NCBI RefSeq assembly: GCF_014207445.1
Contig: NZ_JACHEM010000004.1
Location: forward strand, 1 to 64,000
Direction: 5' to 3'
DNA length: 64,000 nt
From: Streptomyces candidus
Lineage (GTDB): Bacteria > Actinomycetota > Actinomycetes > Streptomycetales > Streptomycetaceae
This document shows, one piece after another, positions 24,813 through 33,477 of the stretch. How positions within the stretch are numbered: the stretch's first letter is position 1; each line of letters starts with the position of its first letter. A program made the translations under genes and the position numbers. The notes beneath the pieces are model-generated. The model had not been told where the DNA came from. It searched no databases and saw nothing but the letters and a program-made list of their open reading frames with translations.

Positions 24813-26069
24813 TCAGCGCCCCTGGAGGTCGGCCGCCTTCGCGCGTGCGGTCCCGAGCTTCTTGTAGAGGCGCCCGCCGGGGCATTCGGTGGCGAATCCG
24901 TCGCGGTGGCCCGAGATCACGTTGAGCCGGACTTTGCTGCCCTTCTTGTAGAGGTTGCTGCCTCCTGAGGTGAGGTAAGCGACGCCCTTGGGGTTGGCGC
25001 CGTGCAGTCCGAGCTTCCAGGCGGCGAGCCGGGCGACGGCGTTCACCGCGGCGGCGGGCGGGGTGGTGCGGCTGTACGTTCCGAGGACGGCGATGCCCAT
25101 GCTGTTGGTGTTGAAACCGAGAGTGTGCGCCCCGAGAACCGGCTTGGCCACACCCCCCGCACGTCCTTCGTAGATGTTGCCGCACTTGTCGACGGCGAAG
25201 TTGTAGCCGAAGTCACGCCAGCCACTGCTCTTGACGTGGTAGCGGTAGATACTGCGCAGTACGGAGGCCGACTGCGAACAGCTGTACCCGTTCCCGGACG
25301 CGCTGTGGTGGACGAAGGCGGCTTTGATCGTCTTCGAGTAGACGAAGCCCTTCTCCCTGAGCCGCTCGTCGGCGCCCCACTTCTTGCGCGTGATGATCTT
25401 CGGGCGCGGCCCGATGTGCGGGCCTGCGCCGCCCATCTCCGCTTCCGCTTCCGCCCTTGTCCGGGCCAGGTCGAGGGCGGGGATCTCCCCGTCCACGTCG
25501 GCCGCACGCGGGCGGGGCGGCTCCGCGCCCGGGTCGACCAGGTCCAGACGCAGTCCGCGCGGCAGGGGCGCGCCGTCCGTCCGTACGCGCGCCTGCACAC
25601 CGTCCGAGGCGCCGACCCACAGCGGGTCCGTCGAGCCGTGGTTGCGGCCGGTGCGCGCCTCCTTCGCCGAGGGGTCGGCGCCGTGGTCCGCATGACCGGC
25701 CGTCAGGTCCTGCCAGCCGGACCACTGGCCGCCGACGGCTCTCGTACGCACCTGGACCCGTCCCTCCAGTACGGCGCGCGGATCGTCCCAGACCGCGCCG
25801 ACCAGGGAGAACGGCTCCACGTCCCGGGCCGCGAGGTCCGCCGTCGGCGCCGGCCGCGCCGCCCTGTTCGTACTGTGCCCGCCAAGCGGTGCCAGCGGGA
25901 TCGAGCGGGTGGCCCCGGGGAGGTCCGCGGCCCGCGCGTCGCCCGCCTTGTCCGCGTACCGGTCCGGCCGGCCGTCGTCGGGCAGGGCGAACGGGAGGGA
26001 GACGAGGACCGCACAGGTGACGCCGAGTGAGGAAGCAACAAGTGCACGCATACGGCTGATAGTGGGCAT
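24813..26069 (-). CDS. Secreted N-acetylmuramoyl-L-alanine amidase, PGRP domain
   Basis: A 418-residue exported peptidoglycan amidase. The N-terminal signal segment is MRALVASSLGVTCAVLVSLP. A proline/arginine-rich linker and a small beta domain follow, then from about residue 228 a PGRP/amidase_2 domain starting IITRKKWGADERLREKG. Zinc and catalytic residues are seen in AAFVHHSASGNGYSC, DFGYNFAVDKCGNIYEGRAGG (Tyr), LGAHTLGFN and SGHRDGFATECPG, where a cysteine acts as ligand. It cleaves the bond between MurNAc and L-Ala in the cell wall. ATG at 26069 or 26051 are possible starts; neither has a clear ribosome site. Confidence 0.9.
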   Translation of the reverse strand: MPTISRMRALVASSLGVTCAVLVSLPFALPDDGRPDRYADKAGDARAADLPGATRSIPLAPLGGHSTNRAARPAPTADLAARDVEPFSLVGAVWDDPRAVLEGRVQVRTRAVGGQWSGWQDLTAGHADHGADPSAKEARTGRNHGSTDPLWVGASDGVQARVRTDGAPLPRGLRLDLVDPGAEPPRPRAADVDGEIPALDLARTRAEAEAEMGGAGPHIGPRPKIITRKKWGADERLREKGFVYSKTIKAAFVHHSASGNGYSCSQSASVLRSIYRYHVKSSGWRDFGYNFAVDKCGNIYEGRAGGVAKPVLGAHTLGFNTNSMGIAVLGTYSRTTPPAAAVNAVARLAAWKLGLHGANPKGVAYLTSGGSNLYKKGSKVRLNVISGHRDGFATECPGGRLYKKLGTARAKAADLQGR

Positions 26070-26178
26070 AGCGGTATAAATCTGTCCATCGGTGAATTGA
26101 CGTCACGTCTGCCGGACGGGTGGCCACGGCCCTCCGCTCCGCCCGCCCGCACCGCGCCGTCCGACGTACCCTCGTGCG

Positions 26179-26946
26179 ATGAACACCACCGACCGCACCC
26201 CTGCCGACCTGCTGCGTTCCGCACTCGCCGCGGACCCGGGCCGTCCCCTCGTCACCTTCTACGACGACGCGACCGGCGAGCGCGTCGAACTGTCCGTCGC
26301 CACCTTCGCCAATTGGGTGGCCAAGACCGCCAACCTCCTTCAGGGCGACCTCTCCGCGGGCCCCGGCGACCGGCTCGCACTGCACCTGCCCGCGCACTGG
26401 CAGACCGCCGCCTGGCTGCTCGCCTGCGCCTCGGTGGGCGTCGAGGCCGACGTACGGGGGGCGCCGCAGGACGCGGACGTGGTGGTCAGCGGCCCGGACT
26501 CGCTCGACGCGGCGCGCGCCTGCCGGGGCGAGCGGATCGCGCTGGCGCTGCGTCCGCTGGGCGGCCGGTTCCCGCAGCCGCCGGAGGGCTTCGCCGACTA
26601 CGCCGTCGAAGTCCCCTCCCAGGGCGACCGGTTCGCCCCGTACGCGCCCGTCGACGCGGACGGGCCCGCCCTGTCGGTCGGCGGCACGACGCTGACCGCG
26701 GCCGACGTGGTCGGGCGCGCGCGGACCGACGCGCAGGCGCTCGGGCTCGCACCCGGCTCGCGGATCCTGTCGGGCCTGCCGTACGACACCTGGGAGGGAC
26801 TGTCCTCCGGTCTGTACGCGCCGCTGGCGGCGGGCGCTTCGGTCGTCCTGTGCCGGAACCTCGGGCAGCTGTCTGCCGAGGGGCTCGCCCAGCGGGTGGA
26901 GAGCGAGCGCGTGACGCACACGGTGGGAGCGCCGGCGCAGGCGTAG
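26179..26946 (+). CDS. TIGR03089 family protein (truncated AMP-ligase-like)
   Basis: A 255-residue protein resembling the N-terminal part of acyl-CoA synthetase/AMP-binding enzymes (TPADLLRSALAADPGRPLV; LSVATFANWVAKTANLL; GDRLALHLPAHWQTAAWLLA). It lacks the later P-loop-like and C-terminal domains, as is normal for TIGR03089. Adenylation activity is therefore unlikely; function unknown. It lies beside LCP genes in both Streptomyces and Mycobacterium (Rv3267/Rv3268), which hints at a link to envelope polymer attachment. ATG at 26179. Confidence 0.85.
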   Translation: MNTTDRTPADLLRSALAADPGRPLVTFYDDATGERVELSVATFANWVAKTANLLQGDLSAGPGDRLALHLPAHWQTAAWLLACASVGVEADVRGAPQDADVVVSGPDSLDAARACRGERIALALRPLGGRFPQPPEGFADYAVEVPSQGDRFAPYAPVDADGPALSVGGTTLTAADVVGRARTDAQALGLAPGSRILSGLPYDTWEGLSSGLYAPLAAGASVVLCRNLGQLSAEGLAQRVESERVTHTVGAPAQA

Positions 26947-27112
26947 GGCGGGTACGTCGACGGGGGGCGGACCATTCGGTGGACCGGGGCGCGGCCTCGC
27001 GGGCTCCGGGAGCGGCCCGGTACATGATCGGTGAAGCGCACAACCAAGTGCCGGGTTAAGCCGTCTACCCCTGCGATCGGCGGCCCCGCGCGCCGCCGAC
27101 TTCGCACCGAGG

Positions 27113-28474
27113 ATGGACGCAGACGTGACCGACACCGCTGGCACGCCCCCCGAACCGGAAAGGCCGGTGACGGAGGACAGCGGTGCGCAAGACGCCGCGG
27201 AGTCTCCGCCCGGCACCGGTTCCGCCTCCGCCGCCGAGGCCGGTGCAGCCGCGACGGGGGCCGGTCCCCAGCCCGGTACCGCCGATGGGGACACCTCCAG
27301 GACCGGCGCGGGCACGGCCGGAGCCGGCCCCGAAGCCGCCGCGTCCCACCGCAAGCGGCGCTGGGTGCGCTGGGCCGCCGGCGGGGCAGCGCTCGTCGTG
27401 CTCGCGGCCGCCGGGACGGGGTGGTGGTTCTACCAGAAGCTCGACGGCAACATCACCACGGACACCGGCGTCGCGGCCGAGCTGCACACCTGGGAGAAGG
27501 AGCGTCCCGCCCAGGCCGAGATGGCGATGGACGCGCAGAACATCCTGCTGATCGGCTCGGACACCCGCGCGGGCGACAACAGCAAGTACGGCCGGGACGA
27601 GGGCACCCAGCGTTCCGACACCACGATCCTGCTGCACCTGGCGGCCGACCGCTCCAGCGCGACGGCCGTCTCGCTGCCCCGCGACCTGATGGTGGACATC
27701 CCCACGTGCACGAAGGCGGACGGGTCCCGCACCCGGGCGATGTTCGCGCAGTTCAACTGGGCGTTCCAGATGGGCGGTACGGCCTGCACCATCCGTACCG
27801 TCGAGAAGCTGACCGGCATCCGGCTCGACCACCACATGGTGGTCGACTTCGAGGGCTTCAAGGACATGGTGGACGCGGTCGACGGCGTCGCCGTCTGCCT
27901 GAAGGAGCCGATCGACGACCACGACGCACACCTCAAGCTCGCGGCGGGCCCGCAGACGCTCAACGGCGAGCAGGCGCTGGGCTATGTGCGCGCACGCAAG
28001 AGCATCGGCGGCGGCAGCGACACCGAACGCATGGACCGTCAGCAGCAGTTCCTCGCGTCGCTGGTCAACAAGATGCAGAGCACCGGCGTCCTGCTGAACC
28101 CGACGAAGCTCTACCCGGTGCTGGACGCGGCGACCAAGTCCCTCACCACGGATCCCGGGTTGGCCTCGCTGCGCGACCTGTACGACCTGGCGACCAGCAT
28201 GCGGGACGTGCCGTCGGAGAAGGTGCAGTTCATGACGGTGCCCAGACGGCCGTACCGGTACAACACGAATCGGGACGAACTCGTCACATCACAGGCGGAC
28301 GTGCTGTTCAGGCAGTTGCGCGAGGACACACCCGTTTCGGTGACACCGAACAAGTCGCGTGCGCCGGGCGAGACGCCGGTGAGCGACGAGAAGCCGGACG
28401 ACCCGGGGCCGGCGGACCCCACGCCGTCCCCCACTTTCACCGGCACAAACGCGGCAACAGGCATGTGCGAGTAA
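27113..28474 (+). CDS. LytR-CpsA-Psr (LCP) family protein 1
   Basis: A 453-residue type II membrane protein: acidic low-complexity cytoplasmic tail (~75 residues), one membrane helix around residues 84-105 (AALVVLAAAGTGWWFY), then an extracytoplasmic LCP domain (about 140-360). Domain signatures: NILLIGSDTRAGDN, RSDTTILLHLAADR, AVSLPRDLMVDIPTC, DHHMVVDFEGFKDMVDAVDG and NGEQALGYVRARKSIGGG. LCP enzymes transfer undecaprenyl-linked glycopolymers such as teichoic acids or arabinogalactan onto peptidoglycan. It lacks a C-terminal LytR_C domain. ATG at 27113; GTG at 27125 is an alternative. Confidence 0.92.
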   Translation: MDADVTDTAGTPPEPERPVTEDSGAQDAAESPPGTGSASAAEAGAAATGAGPQPGTADGDTSRTGAGTAGAGPEAAASHRKRRWVRWAAGGAALVVLAAAGTGWWFYQKLDGNITTDTGVAAELHTWEKERPAQAEMAMDAQNILLIGSDTRAGDNSKYGRDEGTQRSDTTILLHLAADRSSATAVSLPRDLMVDIPTCTKADGSRTRAMFAQFNWAFQMGGTACTIRTVEKLTGIRLDHHMVVDFEGFKDMVDAVDGVAVCLKEPIDDHDAHLKLAAGPQTLNGEQALGYVRARKSIGGGSDTERMDRQQQFLASLVNKMQSTGVLLNPTKLYPVLDAATKSLTTDPGLASLRDLYDLATSMRDVPSEKVQFMTVPRRPYRYNTNRDELVTSQADVLFRQLREDTPVSVTPNKSRAPGETPVSDEKPDDPGPADPTPSPTFTGTNAATGMCE

Positions 28475-28702
28475 AGCGATTCCCAAGGTGAGGCCATTAC
28501 CCGTTGCTTTTTGGTCGACTTGCCCGGTTGTAAGGGCCGTGGAGTTGGTCACTGACGTCGCTCGCCACTGATCCGGACAGATAGTGTGACGCGATCCAGT
28601 GCAACGAGCCGCAACTCGGGTCACGCACGCACAACTGGACCGAATGACCGAGCGCCTGGGGGGAGGCGCCTCGCGTGGGACCGACGGAGGACTCAGGCAA
28701 CC

Positions 28703-30475
28703 GTGGACGCGCACAGCCGTGGCGGGGCGGACGAGATCGACCCCGCCGACCAGTGGGTTCTCAACCCGCACACCGGCCATTACGAACTGCGACTGGACCG
28801 TTCCGCAGAGTCCGTACGGAGCGCCGGGCAGCCGCAGGGGAGCCCTCGCGGCCGTTCCCGGGCCCCTCGGGGCCCCGGCGACGGAACTCCGCCCCGGCGT
28901 GAGGTGCCCGCGCAGCGGAGCCGTCGTGGCCAGACCGCAGGCGGCCCCGGCGCCAAGGGTCCCCGGTCCGCCACCGACGGCACCGCGCAGGCGGGCCGCC
29001 GCAAGCGCAAGCAGCCGAAGAAGAGCGGCAAGAAGGCCCTGAAGATCACCGGCGGCATCGTCGGCTTCGTGCTCGTGACGGGCTCGGTCGGCGCGTGGGC
29101 GCTGTACGAGCACCTCGACGGCAACCTCAATTCCGTCGAGGTGTCCGGCGGGTCCGGCGGCTTCAAGAAGGACCAGGCGATCAACATCCTGGTCATCGGC
29201 ACGGACAAGCGGACGGGCGACGGCAACGAGGGCTACGGCGACAAGGACAGCCCCGGCCACGCCGACACCACGCTGCTCTTCCATGTCTCCAAGGACCGGA
29301 CGAACGCGACCGTGCTGTCCATCCCGCGCGACCTGAAGACGAAGATCCCGGACTGCCCCACGAAGCAGACGGACGGCTCGGAGACGGTCGTCCCCGGCTC
29401 GGCCTTCGAACGCTTCAACACCAGCCTGGGTCAGTCCGGCCGCGACCCCGGCTGCACGATGCGCACCGTCCGGGAAATGACCGGACTGACCGTGGACCAC
29501 TTCATGATGGTCGACTTCAACGCGGTGAAGTCGCTGACCTCCGCCATCGGCGGCGTCGAGGTCTGCGTCGCCAAGGACGTCGACGACAAGAAGTCGCACC
29601 TCAAACTGACCAAGGGCAAGCACACCATCGAGGGCGAGCAGGCGCTGGCCTTCGTACGCACCCGCGGCGCGTTCGGCGACAAGTCCGACCTCAGCCGGAT
29701 CCAGACGCAGCAGCAGTTCCTCGGCGCGATGATCCGCAAGATGAAGTCCAGCGAGACCCTGACCGACGTGAGCAAGCTCTACAAGCTGGCCGACGCCGCG
29801 ACCAAGGCGCTCACCGTCGACTCGGGCATCGACGGCATCGGCAAACTCAAGTCCCTCGCCGGGGAGATCGCCCAGGTCGACCCGGAGAACGTCACCTTCG
29901 CCACGCTGCCGGTCCTCGACAACCCGGCGGAGCCGCCGAACAAACGGTCCACCGTCGTCCTCAACGAGGCGAAGGCGCTCCCGCTGTTCGAGATGCTGCG
30001 CGCCGACACCTCGCTGACCGAGGTGAAGAAGAAGGAGAAGGCCGACAAGGCCGAGGCGAAGGAGAAGCAGAACGCCCTGCTGCACGGCGAAAAGGCAGCC
30101 GCGGAGGACGTACGCGTCAACATCTACAACGGCAGTGGCAAGGGCGGCGCGGCCCAGGAGACGCTGTCCTGGCTCCAGTTGCAGAAGGGCGCGAAGCTCG
30201 CGACCAACGGCGGCAACTCGCCGAACCCGGACATCGCGACGACCGTCCTGGAGTACGGCGAGAACCAGGCCGACCAGGCCCGCGCCCTCGCCGCGATGAT
30301 GGGCCTGCCCGCCTCGGCGCTGAAGCCGTCCGGCCAGAACGCCGGGGACCGCGAGCCGATGACGCTGACGCTGGGCAAGGACTTCGGCGGGGCGGGCAAG
30401 CCGCTCGGCGGGCCGACGAAGGCGCCGGAGGGCGTGCAGCAGGCCAACGCCGCCAAGTCGGTGTGCGCCCAGTGA
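28703..30475 (+). CDS. LCP family protein 2 with LytR_C domain
   Basis: A 590-residue membrane protein. GTG at 28703 (VDAHSRGGADEIDPADQWVL) is chosen as start because this N terminus is coherent and GGAGG lies about 12 nt upstream; earlier in-frame sequence looks non-coding. The tail is basic up to the membrane helix near residues 115-135 (ITGGIVGFVLVTGSVGAWAL). The LCP domain spans about 165-400 (NILVIGTDKRTGDG; DTTLLFHVSKDRTNATVLSI; DHFMMVDFNAVKSLTSAIGG; GEQALAFVRTRGAFGDKSDL). A LytR_C domain follows near 470-555 (VRVNIYNGSGKGGAAQETL). Likely cell-wall glycopolymer ligase. It stands 228 bp after LCP 1. Confidence 0.92.
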   Translation: MDAHSRGGADEIDPADQWVLNPHTGHYELRLDRSAESVRSAGQPQGSPRGRSRAPRGPGDGTPPRREVPAQRSRRGQTAGGPGAKGPRSATDGTAQAGRRKRKQPKKSGKKALKITGGIVGFVLVTGSVGAWALYEHLDGNLNSVEVSGGSGGFKKDQAINILVIGTDKRTGDGNEGYGDKDSPGHADTTLLFHVSKDRTNATVLSIPRDLKTKIPDCPTKQTDGSETVVPGSAFERFNTSLGQSGRDPGCTMRTVREMTGLTVDHFMMVDFNAVKSLTSAIGGVEVCVAKDVDDKKSHLKLTKGKHTIEGEQALAFVRTRGAFGDKSDLSRIQTQQQFLGAMIRKMKSSETLTDVSKLYKLADAATKALTVDSGIDGIGKLKSLAGEIAQVDPENVTFATLPVLDNPAEPPNKRSTVVLNEAKALPLFEMLRADTSLTEVKKKEKADKAEAKEKQNALLHGEKAAAEDVRVNIYNGSGKGGAAQETLSWLQLQKGAKLATNGGNSPNPDIATTVLEYGENQADQARALAAMMGLPASALKPSGQNAGDREPMTLTLGKDFGGAGKPLGGPTKAPEGVQQANAAKSVCAQ

Positions 30476-30530
30476 CCGCCGGTCACCGCGCGTCGAGCAC
30501 GATCTGAGTCGGAGTGGGAGTGGGGGCCCG

Positions 30531-32231
30531 GTGAGCAGCAGCAGTGTGCACGGGGAGGGGACCCGGGCCCGCAGCCTCGGCTGGGACGAGAGTCTCTACG
30601 AGAGCGCGGCGCCCGGGGATGCGGCACCGGGAACGGGCGACACCGACAGGGCCGGCTCCGGCAGGAGCAAGGCCCCCAAAGGCGGCGCGAACGGCACGGC
30701 AGGGGGCGGGGGGCGGCGCCGCGGCGACTCGGCGCGAAGACGTGCCGGCAACGGCAGGCGCGGTCGCGCCCTGCGCTGGGCCGCGATATCCCTGGCCGTG
30801 CTGATCCTCGGCACGGCCGGCGCGGGATACCTGTACTACGAGTACCTCGACAGCAAGCTCCGGAGGGAAAAGCTCAGCCTGGGGGACGACAGGCCGGGCA
30901 AGGCCGCACCCAACGCGGCGGGCCAGACCCCGCTGAACATCCTCCTCATCGGTTCGGACGCCCGGGACACCGAGGCGAACAAGTCTCTGGGCGGCGCGAA
31001 GAAGAGCTTCGACACCCCGCCGCTCGCGGACGTCCAGATGCTGCTCCACATGTCCGCGGACCGCAGCAACATCTCCGTCGTCAGCATGCCGCGCGACACC
31101 ATGGTCACACTGCCCAAGTGCACCGACCCCGAGAACGGCAAGGTGTACCCGGCGACCACCCGCCGGTACAAGGCGAACGAGTCGCTGGGGCGCGGCGGCC
31201 CCGGCTGCACGGTCTCCACCTGGGAGAACCTGACCAACATCCACATCGATCACTTCATGATGATCGACTTCGCCGGTGTGGTGTCGATGGCGGACGCCAT
31301 CGGCGGCGTCCCGGTGTGCGTGCAGGACAACGTGCGCTCCCGCACCGCCGACGGCAAGGGCTCCGGTCTGGAGCTCCGCAAGGGCACCACACCGGTCAAG
31401 GGCGAGCAGGCCCTGCAGTGGCTGCGCACCCGTTACGGGTTCGAGGACAACACCGACATCGGCCGTACGAAGGCCCAGCACATGTACATGAACTCGATGG
31501 TGCGCGAGATGCGGGCGAACGCGAAGCTGACCGACCCGCACAAGCTGCGCAAGCTCGCGGAAGCGGCGATCGAGGCGCTGAAGGTCGACGACTCCCTCGA
31601 CGTGAAGGGTCTGTTCGACCTGGGCACCCAGCTCAAGAGCGTGCCGACCAACCGCATCACCATGGCGACCATGCCCTGGCGCTACACCCTCCGGCAGGAC
31701 GTCGAGCCCATGCCGGGCGACGCCGAGCAGCTGTTCCGGCTGATCCGCGAGGACCTGCCGCTGGACGGCAAGGCGTCGAAGCAGCCCGCGAAGAAGGCTC
31801 CCGAGCCCGACAAGCCCGCCCACGCGCCGGGCGAGATCGGCGTCTCCGTGCGCAACGGCACCGGTGACAACACCCAGCAGGCCGTGCAGGGGCGTGCCTC
31901 GGACGTCGCGCGGATCCTCGCCGGCAAGGGTTACACCCGCGCCGCCGCCTCCCAGGAGCGGCTCTCCGCCGCGTCCACCGTCGTCCAGTACCCCAGCGCC
32001 GAACTGGAGGGCGACGCCCGCGCGGTGGCCAAGGCGCTCGGTCTGCCGTCCGGGGCGGTCCAGAAGTCCACGGACGCGAGCGGCGTCACCGTGATCGTGG
32101 GCGCCGACTGGCGCACCGGCGCGGCGTACCCCAAACCCAAGGACGACAAGGCCCCGAGCACGGCCGGCATCCTGAACGGCGAGGACTCCAAGGCCTGCAT
32201 GAAGATCCACCCCGGCTTCGTCTGGCGGTAG
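30531..32231 (+). CDS. LCP family protein 3 with LytR_C domain
   Basis: A 566-residue paralogue of LCP 2, starting GTG 55 bp after its stop, so the two probably share a transcript. Membrane helix near 83-103 (WAAISLAVLILGTAGAGYLY). LCP domain about 130-380 (LNILLIGSDARDTEANKSLG; SVVSMPRDTMVTLPKCTD; DHFMMIDFAGVVSMADAIGG; GEQALQWLRTRYGFEDNTDI). LytR_C about 435-530 (IGVSVRNGTGDNTQQAVQGR). The protein ends with a lone Cys-containing tail CMKIHPGFVWR. A long terminator hairpin follows. Confidence 0.92.
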   Translation: MSSSSVHGEGTRARSLGWDESLYESAAPGDAAPGTGDTDRAGSGRSKAPKGGANGTAGGGGRRRGDSARRRAGNGRRGRALRWAAISLAVLILGTAGAGYLYYEYLDSKLRREKLSLGDDRPGKAAPNAAGQTPLNILLIGSDARDTEANKSLGGAKKSFDTPPLADVQMLLHMSADRSNISVVSMPRDTMVTLPKCTDPENGKVYPATTRRYKANESLGRGGPGCTVSTWENLTNIHIDHFMMIDFAGVVSMADAIGGVPVCVQDNVRSRTADGKGSGLELRKGTTPVKGEQALQWLRTRYGFEDNTDIGRTKAQHMYMNSMVREMRANAKLTDPHKLRKLAEAAIEALKVDDSLDVKGLFDLGTQLKSVPTNRITMATMPWRYTLRQDVEPMPGDAEQLFRLIREDLPLDGKASKQPAKKAPEPDKPAHAPGEIGVSVRNGTGDNTQQAVQGRASDVARILAGKGYTRAAASQERLSAASTVVQYPSAELEGDARAVAKALGLPSGAVQKSTDASGVTVIVGADWRTGAAYPKPKDDKAPSTAGILNGEDSKACMKIHPGFVWR

Positions 32232-32263
32232 CGCACCCGGTCGTACGGACGGGGAGGTGCGCG

Positions 32264-32298
32264 AAGGGGGGCCGGGACGTCGTGTCCCGGCCCCCCTT
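32264..32298. terminator. Bidirectional hairpin terminator
   Basis: A perfect 15-bp stem, AAGGGGGGCCGGGAC (32264-32278) with its complement at 32284-32298 and a GTCGT loop, lies between the convergent LCP 3 and GT2 genes. Confidence 0.85.
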
Positions 32299-32329
32299 GT
32301 CGTGCACGGCTACGGCCTCGTACGTACGG

Positions 32330-33358
32330 CTAGACCGCGGCGCCCTGCACCGAGGGACGCCGGCTCGCGATGACCTTCCTCGCGAGGGACTTCGGCGAGG
32401 TGAGGAAGCCGTACCCCCACGACATGTGCATGGTCGCGAGCGCGACCGGGATCCGGACCCGGGCCTTGAGGGACAGGCCCTTGCCGGCCGGCAGCGAGCC
32501 GGCCGTGATGGCCGCCAGGTACCCGGCCGGGATCACGAAGCCCCACGGGGTGACGAGCGCGCCGACCACCGTGCCCGCCGCGATCGCGCAGACGGCGGCC
32601 GGCGGGGCGAGGTAGCGCAGGTTGATGGAGCCGGAGTGGTAGCGGGCGACGACGTGCCGCCAGCGGCCGTAGTCCTTGTACTGCTTGGCGAGCGCCCTGA
32701 CGGAGGGCCTCGGCCGGTACTGGACCTTCAGCTCGGGCGAGAACCAGATCAGGCCGCCCGCCTCACGGATGCGGAAGTTCAGCTCCCAGTCCTGGGCACG
32801 GATGAACTCCTCGTTGTACCCGCCCTGCTGCTCAAGGGCTTCGCGGCGGAAGACGCCCAGGTAGACGGTCTCGGCCTGCTGGGCCTCGCCGCCGGTGTGG
32901 AAGGCCGCGTTGCCGACACCGATCTTCGAGGTCATCGCGGCGGCGACCGCTTCCTCCCAGGCGTTCTCGCCCTCGGCGTGCATGATGCCGCCGACGTTCT
33001 GCGCACCGGTCTCCTCCAGGAGGCGCACCGCGGTGGCGATGTAGTCGGCGGAGAGCATGCCGTGGCCGTCGACGCGGACGACGATCGGGTGGCGGGACGC
33101 CTTGATCGCGGCGTTCAGGGCGGCGGGGGTGCGGCCGGTCGGGTTCGGGACGGTGTGCACGCGGGGGTCCTCGCGTACGAGCTCGGCGGCGATCTCGTCG
33201 GTGCGGTCCGTGGACGGGCCGAGCGCGATCACCACCTCCATCTCGCCCTCGTACTCCTGCTCCAGGATGTGGCGGACCGAGTTGCGCAGGTGCCGCTCCT
33301 CGTTGAGGACCGGCATGATCACGGAGACCGCGGGGGCGGCGGGGGCAATGGCGTTCAC
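32330..33358 (-). CDS. Glycosyltransferase family 2, membrane-associated
   Basis: A 342-residue GT-A enzyme. N-terminal SVIMPVLNEERHLRNSVRHI, the nucleotide-sugar-binding ALGPSTDRTDEIAA and DGHGMLSADYIATA (metal site), and RAQDWELNFRIREAGG, the catalytic/acceptor helix ending the GT domain at about 215. Two or three hydrophobic segments follow (about 240-300), as in membrane-bound polymer-forming GT2 enzymes. The GTG at 33358 is the start. Its position inside the LCP cluster suggests synthesis of the glycopolymer that LCP proteins attach; the sugar is not predictable. Confidence 0.88.
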   Translation of the reverse strand: MNAIAPAAPAVSVIMPVLNEERHLRNSVRHILEQEYEGEMEVVIALGPSTDRTDEIAAELVREDPRVHTVPNPTGRTPAALNAAIKASRHPIVVRVDGHGMLSADYIATAVRLLEETGAQNVGGIMHAEGENAWEEAVAAAMTSKIGVGNAAFHTGGEAQQAETVYLGVFRREALEQQGGYNEEFIRAQDWELNFRIREAGGLIWFSPELKVQYRPRPSVRALAKQYKDYGRWRHVVARYHSGSINLRYLAPPAAVCAIAAGTVVGALVTPWGFVIPAGYLAAITAGSLPAGKGLSLKARVRIPVALATMHMSWGYGFLTSPKSLARKVIASRRPSVQGAAV

Positions 33359-33477
33359 ACCGGCTCACGTTACAGCGAACGGGGGACAGCCTCGCGCGGC
33401 GGCCGCGGTGATGCTGCGGGCTGCAGATCGTATCGGCATACGGTGCAACGCGATCCCCGTCCTGTGCTCCAGCGGAG